Below are positions 1-29,946 of a DNA stretch of 64,000 bases, in pieces. The position numbers were made by a program, and so were the translations under genes. Positions within the stretch are counted from its first letter, which is position 1. Each line of letters starts with the position of its first letter. Under the pieces are notes generated by a model, which was not told the origin of the DNA, searched no databases, and saw only the letters and a program-made list of their open reading frames with translations. Source of the DNA: Membranipora membranacea (lineage: Eukaryota; Bryozoa; Gymnolaemata; Cheilostomatida; Membraniporidae); the NCBI GenBank assembly GCA_914767715.1, contig OU612068.1, forward strand, positions 17,734,001-17,798,000, read 5' to 3'.

Positions 1-2425
1 AGAATTTTGACCAGGCTCTTCAGGACATGGACACTCCTTATTACCAATTGCATATAAGCATCAATTCTGCGATTCAATACACTTATGTGTGTGCATTAGG
101 GCATCGACAAAAATTACTCCCCTAAGTAACTGATTTTGCAGGAGGGGTATTGTACAAACCTGGGGGCTTGATGTGGGTGAGGTTTCATGTAGTATGGCTG
201 ATACGGAGGTTGATCAGGTACGCCGGTCATTGGTAGGAAGAATTGAAGATAAGAGTTCAGTAAGGTTGGATAAACCCAGTCACTTGGTTCTAAATAAGAC
301 TCCTGAGTCTAAAATGAAAATAAAGCAAACTGGATGAATATCGGCATCCATAATATCTTTTGGCAACAAACTATATAAAATGGAAACTGGAAGCTTTGTG
401 CAGTGTATCAATATATTGAAACAATATTATCCGATCAAACTGGGAGGTCTATAGGGATAATTCCTGAAATAGCCTCAAGAAATGATAGTGAGAGTAGTGT
501 TACTTTACCTTGGTGGTAGAATCAACGAGCTTGTGGGAGAAAATGAAGAAGAAATACTGGAAGGCGTCTGTAAAAAAAAACAAACCTCAATTAGGCAGAC
601 AATCAATGGTTAATCAACTGTGAGACCAACTTGTAGACCGGAGAAAAATAATAGGAGTCTTACAATCAAGTAATATAATCAGATGACAAAATAAATCTGA
701 GAGTTCAAAAAAATCAACTGAGCACCATAATGTATTAGACGGTCTTGAAAAGCTTTGTTGGTGGAGGGGGGAGTGAACCACCTACCGATCACAAAGCTTG
801 TCAATACCGGCCACATTATGGATGTATTCAATAGACAGGCAGGTGATATCTTTTTATATCTTACCTAGAGGCAGCACCATGTCATTGTTTAGCTCGGTGA
901 ACATAAATCTCTCTTTAGCAAACATGTCTGTTACAGGTATACCCTCATCAAGCTTCCTCTTTGTGGATTCCTGGCAACAAAGACATGAAGTAAATACATA
1001 CCGACATATAGGCCTAGTTATAGCAGAGGACACCTGTGCTGTGCCGACTTGTTGCTGAAAAGTGCCACTGATACTGTTATGGTCAAAGAATGTGCAAGGC
1101 AATCAGTGAGAGTTTTCCCTTATTTTCAGCAACAGCAGGTTGCCCAAGTGTATGACTGATAGTGAACACTTAGATTAAGTTTGTCTACGTTCTGGTCATT
1201 CCTATTATACTGGTGGGCGACCAGCAACAAAAAATCTAAATGCAGACAAATTTGATCATGCGTATACTAATCATATAAACAACAACTCGCAAACACGCAG
1301 TAGTATACATATTTATATAGTGGACAGGAGACTCAGCAAGTCAGCACTGGTAGTCAGCTTATTGTAGGTGGCATACTAATCTTACAGGTATGAAGCTTTT
1401 AGGGAAGTTGAAAGCCATGTTCTCAGCAAGTAGTTTGTAGATAAGATGGTTGAAGAAAGGGCCGGTCGGCGACAGAAACTCATACAACGCATCAGCATCT
1501 TTCCTAGATTTAGATCTGTGAAGTGACTGAATTCCCCAGCCTGGTGGGTAGGCGCCAAAGCCGAACATCTTCTGCACAATAATTGGATAGTGCCTCTCTA
1601 GCTCCTACAAACAAAAACACACACTTCTTCAATATTGGATAATCCAGTTCATTCAGACAGACATTCTCCCTGATTCAGATTAATAGGTAAAACAGCAAAA
1701 TCAGTTGACAGAGAATTTAGTGAATAAGGCTATCAAGAGGCGTAAGTGCTCAGCTGCTAAACAGATTTTTGGATGTTTGGTAGAGCACTGCATTAATCAT
1801 ATCGAATTCACCAACAGGTCATTCTCTGGAGGGAGAATAACGAAACAGGCACCGACAAGTCATACCCTCATGTTATTGTTGTCTTTTATTGCATTTGTCA
1901 AAGCGATACATTTCTCTGAGATCGAGGGCTTGAGTAGAGCCTGTTCTATAAACCCTGTAGGCCTGTTTTCCATTGGTTGATTATATTGCGTTCTGTTTGG
2001 AGTTAGACAAGACGATGGCTGAAGTGTTGAGTTCTACAAGATAAAAATACATTGAATGATTGAGTACGTTGAATGTGTATGTAGTTGCCCTCTTGACTGT
2101 AATAGGAAATCCTACCCTTTTCCTACTGTGGCTGCATATATATATATTATGAATATGAATGCTAATATCAAGAAGTTCTTTTTACTCCTGGGAAACAGTA
2201 ACAGGGTTGTATTCGTATTGTCTTAGCTACTGTAGAAAATCATCCAGCCCTACTAAGTATGGATGGGAGACTTATTTAATGGCCTCTAACCTATATGGTA
2301 GGTGCTACTACTACTAATGGCAATAAACTCACTTGCTGCTGATTTATTGAAGAGGGAGAATCAAAGAAAACATCTCTTGGTCTTGCTTCTTCCTTTATTT
2401 TGGTTGAGCTCAAGAAGCTAGCCAT
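1..2425 (-). CDS. SMPD4: SMPD4, neutral sphingomyelinase 3 (partial, N-terminal exons)
   Basis: SMPD4 hydrolyses sphingomyelin to ceramide and is a tail-anchored ER/nuclear-envelope protein linked to nuclear pores (family knowledge). Six exons are seen on the minus strand: 2333-2425 (ATG at 2425), 1866-1940, 1386-1604, 865-970, 509-567 and 160-308. All have GT/AG ends and phases that join to 233 codons plus 2 nt. The protein begins MASFLSSTKIKEE. Exon 2 (KPSISEKCIAL) and exon 3 (YPIIVQKMFGFG, then YEFLSPTGPFF and FNFPKSFIP) follow the conserved N-terminal block of vertebrate SMPD4. Exon 5 (DAFQYFFFIFSHKLV) and exon 6 (YLQFFLPMTG) match the next conserved stretch. The exon-2 acceptor at 1940/1941 was chosen for phase. 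The rest lies left of the window. A poor candidate exon at about 1-45 could encode a later piece but is not included. Confidence 0.86.
742..806. repeat. Palindromic mini-element, family C (in SMPD4 intron)
   Basis: Inverted repeat with arms reading roughly GTCTTGAAAAGCTTTG and CAAAGCTTGTCAATACC around a G-rich core. It belongs with elements at 4533-4612, 19713-19797 and 25592-25618, whose shared end is AGCCTGTCTTGACAAGC. It has no coding capacity. Confidence 0.6.
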
Positions 2426-4061
2426 ACTTGCTAAAAAGTATCAGGTTATCTCACACTGATGTGAGATCTAGAGGACAAGCACTCTCTTGTTATATTTGTT
2501 GTATGCACTCCTTTGTTTGTCATCTATCAGTCCTAGTGTCAATGCAAGGGCTTGATGAAGTGATGTTGTTGAATTCTTTTTTTCCACACTTTCAAAAATG
2601 GTTGTAGACTGGAATCGTGTGATAAATGACTAGGAGTAGCATGGGTGTAGTGCATATTTCCATCACTGATCATAATAAACTTAGCCTATTAGTAATAGCG
2701 ATGTTTTCAAGCCTCCATAATAAAAGAAATATTGAAAAAGAGGAAGGGCAACTCCAGTATTGAAAGACTGAAAAGGGGAAATTTGGGACATATTCCACCC
2801 TCCCTGTTCCAATCTACCTGTTAGAAATGCTTAAAGCAAATTGCAGCTTGTCAAGGCAGGCCACGTCCGATCTTACATGGCATTTAACTGTTATCAGTAT
2901 AAAACCAAGGCGGTAAAACCGACCAATACAAAAAAAAATGTTCAGACTTGAGAGTTATCATTCAGGAATATTACTGTTTCAAGTCATTATCACACGGTCA
3001 CTTATGGAGTAGTTAAGACTCAGCAGAACTCTCCGTATTATATTTAAATATATCTACCAATTGAATAATTTTGGGAGAACAGGAGAGCAAGGATGTTGAG
3101 TTTCCGTTAATTTGGCACAAAAGGCCTCGCTAGTTGTAATTGAAGGACCCCCCATGTAGCGCACATGAAGCCATTTGATATCTTAATTTCATTCATTTAT
3201 TATTCTAAAGAAAGGTTATAAAATAAATCTTGAATTCACAAGAGCTAAAGCGGGACATAGAGATTGTCTTGTATGAGGACAAGATACATTATCCGTAATA
3301 AACTGGAACACATCCATGAGCAAGAACACAAAATAGTCCTAATAGATTCAACCAGGGAGAATGGATTCAACTGTACACCAAAAGTATTATTTTAATACAA
3401 TGGACTACATAGAGTTAATGTTTATGCACCATGCATTTAGGAGTAATCAAAGAGGCAGTATTCAAGCAGTGGACAATTTACACAGAGGAGAAGCAAACAT
3501 CACCATATAAATATACTGTCACAATAAGTTGTGACCCCACAATTAGATATAAACAACACTAGATACGGACAACTCACAACAATATGCCATTTCCAGCCAA
3601 TTAATCTAAGGAGTCATTTATCCAACAATAATAATTAATAACCATGATTATGGTGGCTCAATCATGTTTCTCTGGAAAAATCCACGAATGGGATATTCAC
3701 TGTGATGTACTCAGCAAAGTTTTCTACTTTCTAGTTATAACACCTGGCAATAATAAAAGATATTGGAAGATCTTTTCACAAAAAAAACTACAATCTTTCA
3801 TTAATTAATTTGACAAAAACTAAATAATTTACATGAGGAGCCATGCTATACCCAGCACCAACAAATTATAGAATATATGCCAATATATATATATTATTAA
3901 CACTTCCAAAAGTAGCCTTAGCTATTGAACAAACGAAAACACATGGCATTAACTTGGAAAAATCTATTCAATCTTATCAAGTCTATTGGTGCTACGATTG
4001 GGAAGATCTAGCATAGCCTTCTGATACTTAGTAGCCTGTAGACCTATTAGCCTTCTGATAC
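2426..4061. other. Spacer between SMPD4 start and synaptophysin-like gene 3' end
   Basis: No open exon with good splice sites was found on either strand. The right part is expected to be the 3' UTR of the minus-strand synaptophysin-like gene, and the left part the 5' region of SMPD4. It holds simple AT tracts (for example 2137-2150 and 3886-3897). No confident regulatory site is seen. Confidence 0.5.
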
Positions 4062-4083
4062 TTAGTAGCCTGTTGTATTTGGA
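4014..4083. repeat. 34-bp tandem duplication over the stop codon of the synaptophysin-like gene
   Basis: The block CTTCTGATACTTAGTAGCCT occurs twice, about 34 bp apart (starting near 4018 and 4052). The right copy contains the real stop codon (complement of 4062-4064). The left copy repeats the codons for the last residues plus a stop in the 3' UTR. This indicates a local slippage duplication of the C-terminal coding end. Confidence 0.75.
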
Positions 4084-7000
4084 GTTGGCTCAGTTGTTGA
4101 TGTATCAGGTTGTTGGTAACTGCTAGCTCCAGCCTCAGCATGTGGCTCATCAAATCTCTCACTGCCACCAGCTCCTGGCATCAACTCTTTGTGCCAGCGA
4201 GTCTCTTTGAACAAGAACCATATGCCAGCACCCCATACCAACATGTTCAAGTAGCCAAACAGCTGTATGTAGTAAAAAACAGAATTATTTATAACATAAG
4301 TTTTTGAATACTTCACAAGAGTCCTTATTAGTCATTCAGTTTAAATTTACCAAATTTCAATACCACAGCTCAAGTTCAAACCCCTGTCTGTTCCTCCTTG
4401 TTTTTCTTTTTCACTATATTGATGTCTGTATCACATGACCTCGACATTTGATATAGGTGTCAAAGTCATGTTGTCGCTGTTTGCAATGGCGTATCTCTAA
4501 ATTCTCTTGTTTTTCAATTTTAATGCTTACAGCTAGCCTGTCTTGACAAGTTTTTTTGTGGGGGAGGGGGAAGAAATCCACCAATCCCCACCGACCAAAG
4601 CTTGTCTACACAGTTAAGCCTACAGCCTGATTGCTGTAGAAAGGTTTGTAGATATCCCTTGCCACATCTGGTACTGGTACGGCTCAATTTATAAATTCAT
4701 TAAAATTGTGCATCATAGCACATAAGTGACATAACAGATGTTTTTCATTGAGACATTGTGAACGTCTTTCTGAATATACATCAGGGTCAGTCCTATTAGA
4801 AAAGTGGATATATTACCCCAGTAAATAAAATATTGTGAGTTCATAGGGCAAATAAAAATAACCAAAAAAATGAAAATTGTGGAAAATAGCAATTAGTTTA
4901 TTCCAATTATTTTAGCAAGGTCATAGTGGATCATAGTGGTCAGGGGAGGGGGGGGGGGGGCAATTAATCACTATGATCCACTATGATCCCAATTTTGAGA
5001 CTTTGCAGCAGTTTTACAGCAATTAAGTTCACAGGCTGTTTTTTTCATATGCTCCAATTACTTTCCAGTCTGAGATCTTTAAAACCATACCAAACATGGC
5101 CTAGGAGGACTGCATTAGAGGCTGCTGATAGTTTTACAGGCAGCAGATAAGCTATGACACAACAAGCAATACAATGCTCAACAAAACTGATCATTGGTTA
5201 GTTGCTAAATGATTTTGGCAGCTGCATCAATGTCACAGGTCTGTCAGATCACAATATAGCCTGGTGTAAAAAGGATGCTGTTATAACAAGTAGATTCAAT
5301 AGATGATTTTACCAGATCAGCTCCTAGTAATACAAAAAAAGTTAAAGTAGCGAAAGCGCTACTCTACCACACCATGTGGCAAGTTATCAAATAGGATAAA
5401 AATGCTAGACTGGTCCAAAGACCGACTTTCTAGCTGAAGTCAGGTATCGTTATTGTCTAAGTACTTACGACAGAGACAACTAAAGTAGCATGACTTCCAG
5501 CCTCTCCTGGATTACAGGCTGTTTCAGGAGCTGTACAGTAGTTTGTTCCCACCAAGTCATCATCTATGATCGCCTGAGGTTTGAGATATGTACCCATGAC
5601 ACTAAGACGGTCAGCCCAAGCTGTGCTGGCAATGAACCACATCAAAGTCCACACCACTGAGAATATAAAGTCCTACAAGTAAAATTGGTTGGTTATGACA
5701 ATATGTACGAGATAGTCATACCTTTTTCATTTCAGCTGAAGCGAAACAGTTTATGATCCTGAAAGACTCGTCACATTTGAATCAGTGAGAAGCTGCCATA
5801 CAGAGATTAACATACAAAGCATAAGATTGTAAGGATTTTAGTAAAAATAAACATCCACAAATCTACAAATAGTCCATCACAACCATAAACATATAAATAA
5901 GTATTTATAAGTTTATGATCACAACAATGGTTTGGTGCCCACAAGAATTGTTTTGTTTACGCTGTAGATGCTTGCATAGTTTTCAAGGATAGAACTCAAA
6001 TCTACCATTTGTCGCTTGAATGCAGCCAATCCCGTTATCAATCCTAAAAAAAGGTTGGCGTTTACAAACTTGAGAAATTTGAAGCATTGAAGCTTAACAA
6101 AGGGAAAATGGTCTTTAGACAGATAAACATGACATGTGCTTCCTGATGTATCAATCACATCCATATACACGAAGGACCAACAACCCAATGTTTTTGAATC
6201 CATAATTGCAGAACTGGCAATTTCAAATTTGATATGACCACATGCACCATACCAATATGAGTAAATTTACCATATCAAAAGTCAACCTAAACCCCAAAGT
6301 GTAATGTATCTTATAAATAATCCACTTACAATCATTGCTCCGCGGCTTTCATTGACAAATAGAGGGCTGAACACGATGTAGCCGATACAGTAGGCTATAC
6401 AGAGAAGGAAACTCATCACACCAATAAAACAGAAAAACTGCGGTGCCGATGCAAAGCTGACTTTTGCGAATGGAGTCAGTTTTGTCTGCTCCTTGCTGCA
6501 GAATGGAGCGTCAACCTCAATTCCATGCAAACTGAAAAAAGAATGATTAGATTTTTTTTACTCTATGTACATCGTGAAATACTGTGTCATAAGTAACTGT
6601 ATGACTATGAAAAAGATAAGATTTAGATTCTCAAGAATTTTATCATAATACCACCCTAGAAAAAAAAAGTATGACGGCCATCGAAATCATTGGGTTGATA
6701 CATAGGGCTGATGTAGATGGTAACAATAAGCAACACAAGTCAACACACTAACACCAACAATAATGGTGGACTCCTCTGCAGAATTCAATTATTCATCCCA
6801 TTTCCGTAATCCTCTAACAAACAGAGATTTTGGTTTCCACTCACAGTAATGAACTAGCCATTGAGATAACATCATAACCACAAAATCATAATAAACAGTT
6901 CCTGATAAGATCATGGGAGGACACTTATTGTGACTAGTCTAATCACGAGATGAGTTGAGTTCACAAGTATTTATGAGGAAGGTAGTTTCTATCACAGAGT

Positions 7001-8431
7001 AAGGATATATCCTTACTCTGTGTTTCTATCATAAAAATTTGTGTGCTGATTCTCATTTTTTAGATAGTAAGGCATGTAGGCTAACTTACTTGAAAGGGTA
7101 TTTATAGGTTATAGGCAAATCAGTAGTTGTAGAAGTTGCTGCAGTACCTGTTCCAGTCGTACATGTAATTTTTATATGTGCTGTTGCTGATGAACAAATA
7201 GTGGCAAATGCTAATATTGACAAAACCTGTAATCATAAATAATTTTTGACAAAGTTTTTGATTGAATATCTTACCAACAACAACGTCACAATTACGAACA
7301 TAACACCACCAATGGGTTTTGTTACAATCAGTCATGTTAAAAACAACTTTGAAGTTGGTTTGGAAAGATTTGATACTCTGGTAGTAGCATTGCATTATCA
7401 ACCACTTTCCAACTTTTTGAGAGGGGAAAGTGGTTTAAAGATAACGCAATGCTACTACCAGCCTTCCCGGTACAGTTCAGGTGATTTAACTAATACTCTG
7501 GCTATCCTCTTCATCTATAATCTATTTTCAGAGGTACCATTGTATTATGATGCATGCCTTAGGTCTGATGTGACCTAAGTTTTATCTTTTTTTTATTAGT
7601 AAAGCCTTTGACTGTGGGTAAAAACTAAACTTTTCTTTAAAGCAAATACTGTTTTCACTTGTTTCTTCCTCTTTCCACCCATATCCTTGGTACATTTGTG
7701 AAGAGATAATTCAAATATTATTCATACGGAGGAGCCATACCACCTTCTCAAACAAGACAGCAGTGTAGAGACCATAGCGTGTTATATACTTACAAATTGA
7801 ATCACTCGTAAAAAGCCTCGTGGCTCCTTAATAATGGCAAAGTCAACCTGTATGTTCTGAAAAAAATGTAAGTCCTGTTATTAGAAGCAGATATATATAT
7901 GCACCATCACAAGTGTAACTCATTCCAACTCTGATAAGTAAATGAAATACTGAAAAATCCCTTAAATAGTTGATTATGGCACTAACATCCCCAAGCTAGA
8001 TGCTTTTTTGCGATGACATTTGTGAGCTAGCCGAATGAATAATATGATTTCAATGACTGCTTGATAGAAAGCTGAGGGACTTTTGCTGTCTTCGTCAAGC
8101 TCCTTAGACGGCCCACTAAGAATAGAGTTACAATCCAGTGCAACCACTAGACTAGGGCATCTACCACTAGACTTGTTTGTGCAAGCCCTATTAATATTGG
8201 TATTGGACTGGATTTCTAGTTAACCAATGAACTCCCTTGAGTTCACATTGAGTTGACACACTTGTGACTTGACTTAGACAAAGTTGTAAGATAGTAAGCC
8301 TTATTGATGCTTACTAATGATAATTTTTACATTCAATGACTGGAAATGATCAAGTTGACTTGATGAAGGTTAGGATGAGGAAAGAGGTGTAGCAAAATTA
8401 ATAAACATATACATACCCTAACAACATCCAT
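4062..8431 (-). CDS. SYP-like: Synaptophysin/synaptoporin-family four-TM vesicle protein
   Basis: MARVEL-type tetraspan membrane protein of synaptic-like or transport vesicles (family knowledge). Six exons: 8417-8431, 7794-7856, 7090-7226, 6330-6531, 5469-5672 and 4062-4262. Phases are 0,0,2,0,0, giving 273 aa plus stop. It starts MDVVRNIQVDFAIIKEPRGF, closely like the vertebrate MDVV...KEPLGF start, which fixes the tiny 15-nt first exon. TM1 is QFVLSILAFATICSS, TM2 is about FFCFIGVMSFLLCIAYCIGY, TM3 is DFIFSVVWTLMWFIASTAWA and TM4 is LFGYLNMLVWGAGIWFLF. Luminal loop 1 contains a TCTTGTG stretch and DAPFC. Loop 2 has two cysteines (NYC and TAC). The cytosolic tail (about 40 aa) is Pro/Ser/Thr-rich and lacks the long Tyr-Gly repeats of vertebrate synaptophysin. 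Whether it is synaptophysin proper or a SYPL-type paralogue cannot be decided. Confidence 0.92.
4533..4612. repeat. Palindromic mini-element, family C
   Basis: The left end AGCCTGTCTTGACAAG and right end CAAAGCTTGTCTACACAG flank a G-rich then C-rich core. It lies in the last intron of the synaptophysin-like gene. It is the same family as 19713-19797. Confidence 0.65.
4914..4990. repeat. Inverted repeat with poly-G centre
   Basis: The left arm has two GATCATAGTG-like units and the right arm CACTATGATC twice, around a G run at about 4947-4960. Each arm is itself a tandem duplication of a 10-mer. It is intronic with no coding signal. Confidence 0.7.
6993..7022. mobile_element. 30-bp perfect palindrome with 7-bp target duplication (P1)
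   Basis: Perfect palindrome starting CACAGAGTAAGGA and ending TCCTTACTCTGTG. It is flanked immediately by TTTCTAT at 6986-6992 and TTTCTAT at 7023-7029. It lies in an intron of the synaptophysin-like gene. The palindrome plus identical flanking 7-mers is the signature of a tiny inserted element, a class that recurs across the window. Confidence 0.8.
7378..7471. repeat. Palindromic mini-element, family B
   Basis: The left arm CTGGTAGTAGCATTGCATTA and the right-arm end GCAATGCTACTACCAG form a hairpin around a short spacer. Related copies lie at 40382-40493, 43563-43686 and 44917-45018, with a partial one near 17350-17410. It is in intron 2 of the synaptophysin-like gene. Confidence 0.75.
8225..8250. 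mobile_element. 26-bp palindrome with 7-bp target duplication (P2)
   Basis: The element runs CAATGAACTC...GAGTTCACATTG, with arms mismatched by a 2-nt insertion. The flanks are AGTTAAC (8218-8224) and AGTTGAC (8251-8257), one mismatch. It lies in intron 1 of the synaptophysin-like gene. Its CAATGAACTC end matches element P11 at 56141-56184. Confidence 0.7.
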
Positions 8432-8952
8432 AATGATGTTTGACAATCTTCAATGGTATGGCAATATGCTGTCTCTTTTCATTCAAGTGTGTGCAGCTGC
8501 TATTTTCCTTACTGACTGGTAGCTTTACTATGACAGCTTGTCCAAACTTTCTTCCATGAGTCACAGCAGTGAGTTTATTGGTCACAGTCACTTGTCAGAA
8601 TTGTTTAGCAGTACAAAGTTTAACCTCAATGAAGGTAGTAAAAATATTTATTTAGGTGAGAAAATAGACTGGAGGATTGTGGCGGATCATGAAGAGATAT
8701 ACCCTTAAATCAAGATCAAACTTCTTTGGTTCTCAGGTGTAGAGATTAATTAAGTCTATGGGATTGGACAAAAGAATTCATTCCTTTGCATTCATTGGAT
8801 ATGAAATGTAGGTCAACAAATTGATAGTATTATGTTATAATTGCTGATCTTTGAATGATGTGCCAACTCTGCAGTCCCGCACAAAATACATTATACTTCC
8901 TTATTTGCGTCTTTTGGGATTTATAATAAACTTTTCGCCAACATACTCATCA
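8432..8952. other. 5' region of the synaptophysin-like gene, up to the tRNA
   Basis: No coding exon was found. It should contain the promoter and 5' UTR of the minus-strand synaptophysin-like gene (ATG at 8431). No specific core-promoter motif can be defended by eye. Confidence 0.4.
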
Positions 8953-9036
8953 GTCAGGATGGCCGAGCGGTCTAAGGCGCTGCGTTCAGGTCGCAGTCTA
9001 CTCTTGTAGGCGTGGGTTCGAATCCCACTTCTGACA
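8953..9036 (+). tRNA. trnL-CAG: tRNA-Leu (anticodon CAG)
   Basis: Class II tRNA of 84 nt. The acceptor stem GTCAGGA pairs with TTCTGAC (one G-U), with discriminator A at 9036. The A-box-like TGGCCGAGCGG gives the D arm. The anticodon arm is CTGCG-TTCAGGT-CGCAG with anticodon CAG. A long variable arm is closed by CTAC/GTAG. The T arm GTGGG-TTCGAAT-CCCAC contains the B box. No intron and no encoded CCA, as expected for a nuclear eukaryotic gene. A T5 run follows at once. Confidence 0.97.
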
Positions 9037-9040
9037 CATA

Positions 9041-9045
9041 TTTTT
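9041..9045 (+). terminator. Pol III terminator of tRNA-Leu
   Basis: TTTTT begins 5 nt after the tRNA 3' end, the usual RNA polymerase III stop. Confidence 0.8.
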
Positions 9046-9122
9046 CGCATATGAATATTTTCATACACTAATATTGAGGATCAGTGTTCTGGCTATATAT
9101 AATATTGGCTAACCACAGGTAC

Positions 9123-9299
9123 TGATTATTATTATCATCATGTTTTTATTGAGGTTTTCATATGTATAAGTATGTTTTAAACAAAGAAAAATAACAACAT
9201 TTTGACCTCATAAACAAAAAAAGAAAAGAACGAAAAATATATAATATATAGATATGGACAGAAATGATAATCAGTTCGGAGAACAATTTTTACTGTATG

Positions 9300-9367
<68 letters not shown>

Positions 9368-10505
9368 ATATATTGCGCTTTACCAAATGAAATGAATTTG
9401 GTATAAAAAACTTGTTTTACCATATTTGGTCCTATATTTTGGTTTAATTATTCTACATCCTGACTGCAAGACTCTATTGTGCATTTTGCAGGAATTGATT
9501 AGTTTAAGGATGAAAAATGAGGTGTTCTTGCCTAGAGTGGCATTATTGACAAACCTATCAAAAGTTGCTCTCCTCCTGTCGCCCAGAGTGGAAAGATTCA
9601 AAATCTCATGACCAGTTGAGATAGAAAAAAATGGGTTGGTACCCAGAATTATCCTGATGTCTCTGTTTTGACAAAGTTCTAACAAGTTAGAGTTGTAATC
9701 AGAAGTATTTAATAACAGAGAAGAACAATACTCCAAGATGAGACGGTCATGATTTATAAGCTTGAAGTAGATGTGAAGGATTGACAATTTTGAATTTTAG
9801 AGAGACAGAATAAAACTCGGTTAGATTTGAATACCAGTGACTCGACATAGGTTTTTAATGACATATGCTGGTCCAAGATCAATTGCTGGTCCAAGATCCA
9901 AGATCAAGATCAACATCCAAGATCAATTGCTGGTCCAACATCAGATGCTGGTCCAAGATCAGATGCAGGTCCAAGAGTTTAATTGAAGTTTCTGATTGGA
10001 TTTGTACATTATTTGAAACAAGATTTGGTATCGTTTCAACCTTTCTGTTCGAAAATACACAAAACTGTGTTTTGTCTAAATTTAGATTAAAACCATTGAC
10101 AGAATACCAATTTGTTACCATTGTGACAAGAGATTCTGATTTCCATATTGCTTCATTTAGCGAATCGGATATCTCAAAAATCAAAGTATCATCAGCAAAC
10201 GCAAAGGAATTTTCAAATTTATCTAATAAATCATTTATGGCAATATTGAAAAGCAATGGCCCCAAAATTGAACCTTGAGGAACACCACTTTTAATATTTT
10301 GAACTCCAAAAGTGGCATTGCCAACTTTGAAACACTGAAATCTATTATTCAAATAGGACGATAGCATTGATTGAGCAGATTCCGCTATACCGAGATATTT
10401 TAATTTAGTAAGCAAAAGTTGATGATTACGGAATCATATGCTTTCCTGACATCCAATGATAATGCTGAAATATAGCAAGGTGAAAAAGAATCAAGTTTTG
10501 AGTTT
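9123..10505 (-). mobile_element. Non-LTR retrotransposon (CR1/Jockey/L2-like), 5'-truncated and decayed
   Basis: The minus strand reads a reverse transcriptase C-terminal half. LDVRKAYDSV (about 10,450-10,480) is followed by a frameshift near 10,432, then HQLLLTKLKYLG, SGVPQGSILGPLLFN and the catalytic FADD box (10,415 down to 9,879). A second frame (9,787-9,380) carries the C-terminal part with LILEYCSSLLL and LGDRRRATFDRF. The junction between the frames is a young internal repeat of GATCTTGGACCAGCA-like units at about 9,866-9,975. After the stop comes a 3' UTR with a (TCAA)n tract (9,301-9,366), then AATAAA and an AAT-rich end near 9,123. It cannot be active: it is truncated and frameshifted. 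A 3'-end-only copy lies at 28,006-28,186. Confidence 0.85.
9301..9367. repeat. (GATT)n microsatellite inside the retrotransposon 3' UTR
   Basis: About 16 uninterrupted GATT units (CAAT on the element strand). They follow the sequence AAAGCGCAATATATAT, an ending often seen in marine invertebrate LINE 3' regions. A further 170 bp and an AATAAA lie beyond it on the element strand, so it is internal to the element rather than its terminal tail. Confidence 0.9.
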
Positions 10506-11609
10506 AACACATTATTCCTTGATTCGAACAATCAGAAACCCCGCAGAGTAAGCAGATGCCCTGGTAATCCCTTTAACTCCTCTCTAATGCTAAAAATAAA
10601 ACCAAGTAGACTTTATCTCTTTCTGACTTCTACTACTCCTTGATAAAAGTATGCATGAATTCAACTGCGGACTTTTAATGTTATACCTGACTTATCTATG
10701 ATTTTCCCCATTTCTAATTATGTAGTGAGATATACAAGCATGATTTTCTTCTTTTTCTAAGCCGCTAAATAGCATCCGATAAATTGCGTATCATTCGAAA
10801 TAATCAGTTAGAAAACCAATAGCAAAACAATCTTACATCACTACTTCACCATGCCTATTCGGAGGAGGGGGAGGGGGGGGCCATACTAACAAAACATCGT
10901 CAGATACATACCAAATATTTTGCATGCTAGTTGAATAGCGTGTGCTTTGAGAGGTTGAGGTTGAGAGGTCTTCAAGGTGAAAAAGTTCTATAAAGCCAAA
11001 GAAGCCATAGACATAACTAGCCTGTGGGGAAATGCAGAAAGAATCACCTGTTCTCAAGCCTTTCATAATCTATACAAGAATCACAATCAGAATACATCTA
11101 AATAAACTAAACTTTAAACTCTATCTAAATAAACATTATGTGTAAAAACAATAATCAAACTGTTTCTCCTTTTTATTTGAGCTGACCAAGGTAAAAACAT
11201 TGATGAAAAATAATACATGTACCGTAATATGGAGAGAAGAACATTGGACGGAATTATCAACATGAGACAAAAAATATAGAGAAAAAAATCTCAGTTTCAT
11301 AATGCTATGAAGTAATAACGTGGTAACTATTATTATATCCAAGGAGTCCTTGTTATATCTGCCATTGAAATTGCAGGGATGTTACATAAACAATGGACAC
11401 AATGTTTATTGGGATGCTTCCAATATATGTTTTGAGATCTCAATTTACATTGACACAATGTTTAAACTGTATACTGCTAGTAATGCTCTGATTATCATTT
11501 TAGTGTCTATGATTGTTATTTGAAGTGTTGATTGTCATTGAGATACACAATCAGTCAGACGCCAGAGCCCATCTTTGTTAGAGTTATACCCTCCATGACA
11601 TGATGCACT
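10506..11609. other. Spacer between the retrotransposon and the IFT122 stop
   Basis: No supportable gene. The part next to 11,610 is the IFT122 3' UTR or downstream region on the minus strand, and TTTATT at about 11,404-11,409 gives AATAAA on that strand. A C/G run lies at about 10,863-10,880. Confidence 0.45.
11340..11352. mobile_element. 13-bp palindrome with perfect 7-bp target duplication (P3)
   Basis: CAAGGAGTCCTTG is flanked exactly by TTATATC at 11,333-11,339 and TTATATC at 11,353-11,359. This is the smallest member of the CA...TG palindrome class and carries only the terminal CAAGGAGT arms. Confidence 0.75.

Positions 11610-29946
<18,337 letters not shown>

Noticed and set aside
2440-2475. 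Short hairpin CTCACACTGATGTGAG as a member of the 7-bp insertion class
   Set aside because: No direct repeat flanks the palindrome.
3342-3370. CAGGGAGAATGG between two ATTCAAC copies
   Set aside because: The flank fits the 7-bp pattern, but the 12-bp core is not a palindrome, so it cannot be assigned with confidence.
9301-9367. (GATT)n as the terminal tail of the retrotransposon
   Set aside because: The sequence beyond it recurs at 28,006-28,186 with AATAAA, so the element continues about 170 bp past the microsatellite.
10833-11066. Minus-strand 77-codon ORF with a poly-Pro stretch
   Set aside because: The prolines come from a C/G run; no acceptor/donor arrangement or homology supports an exon.
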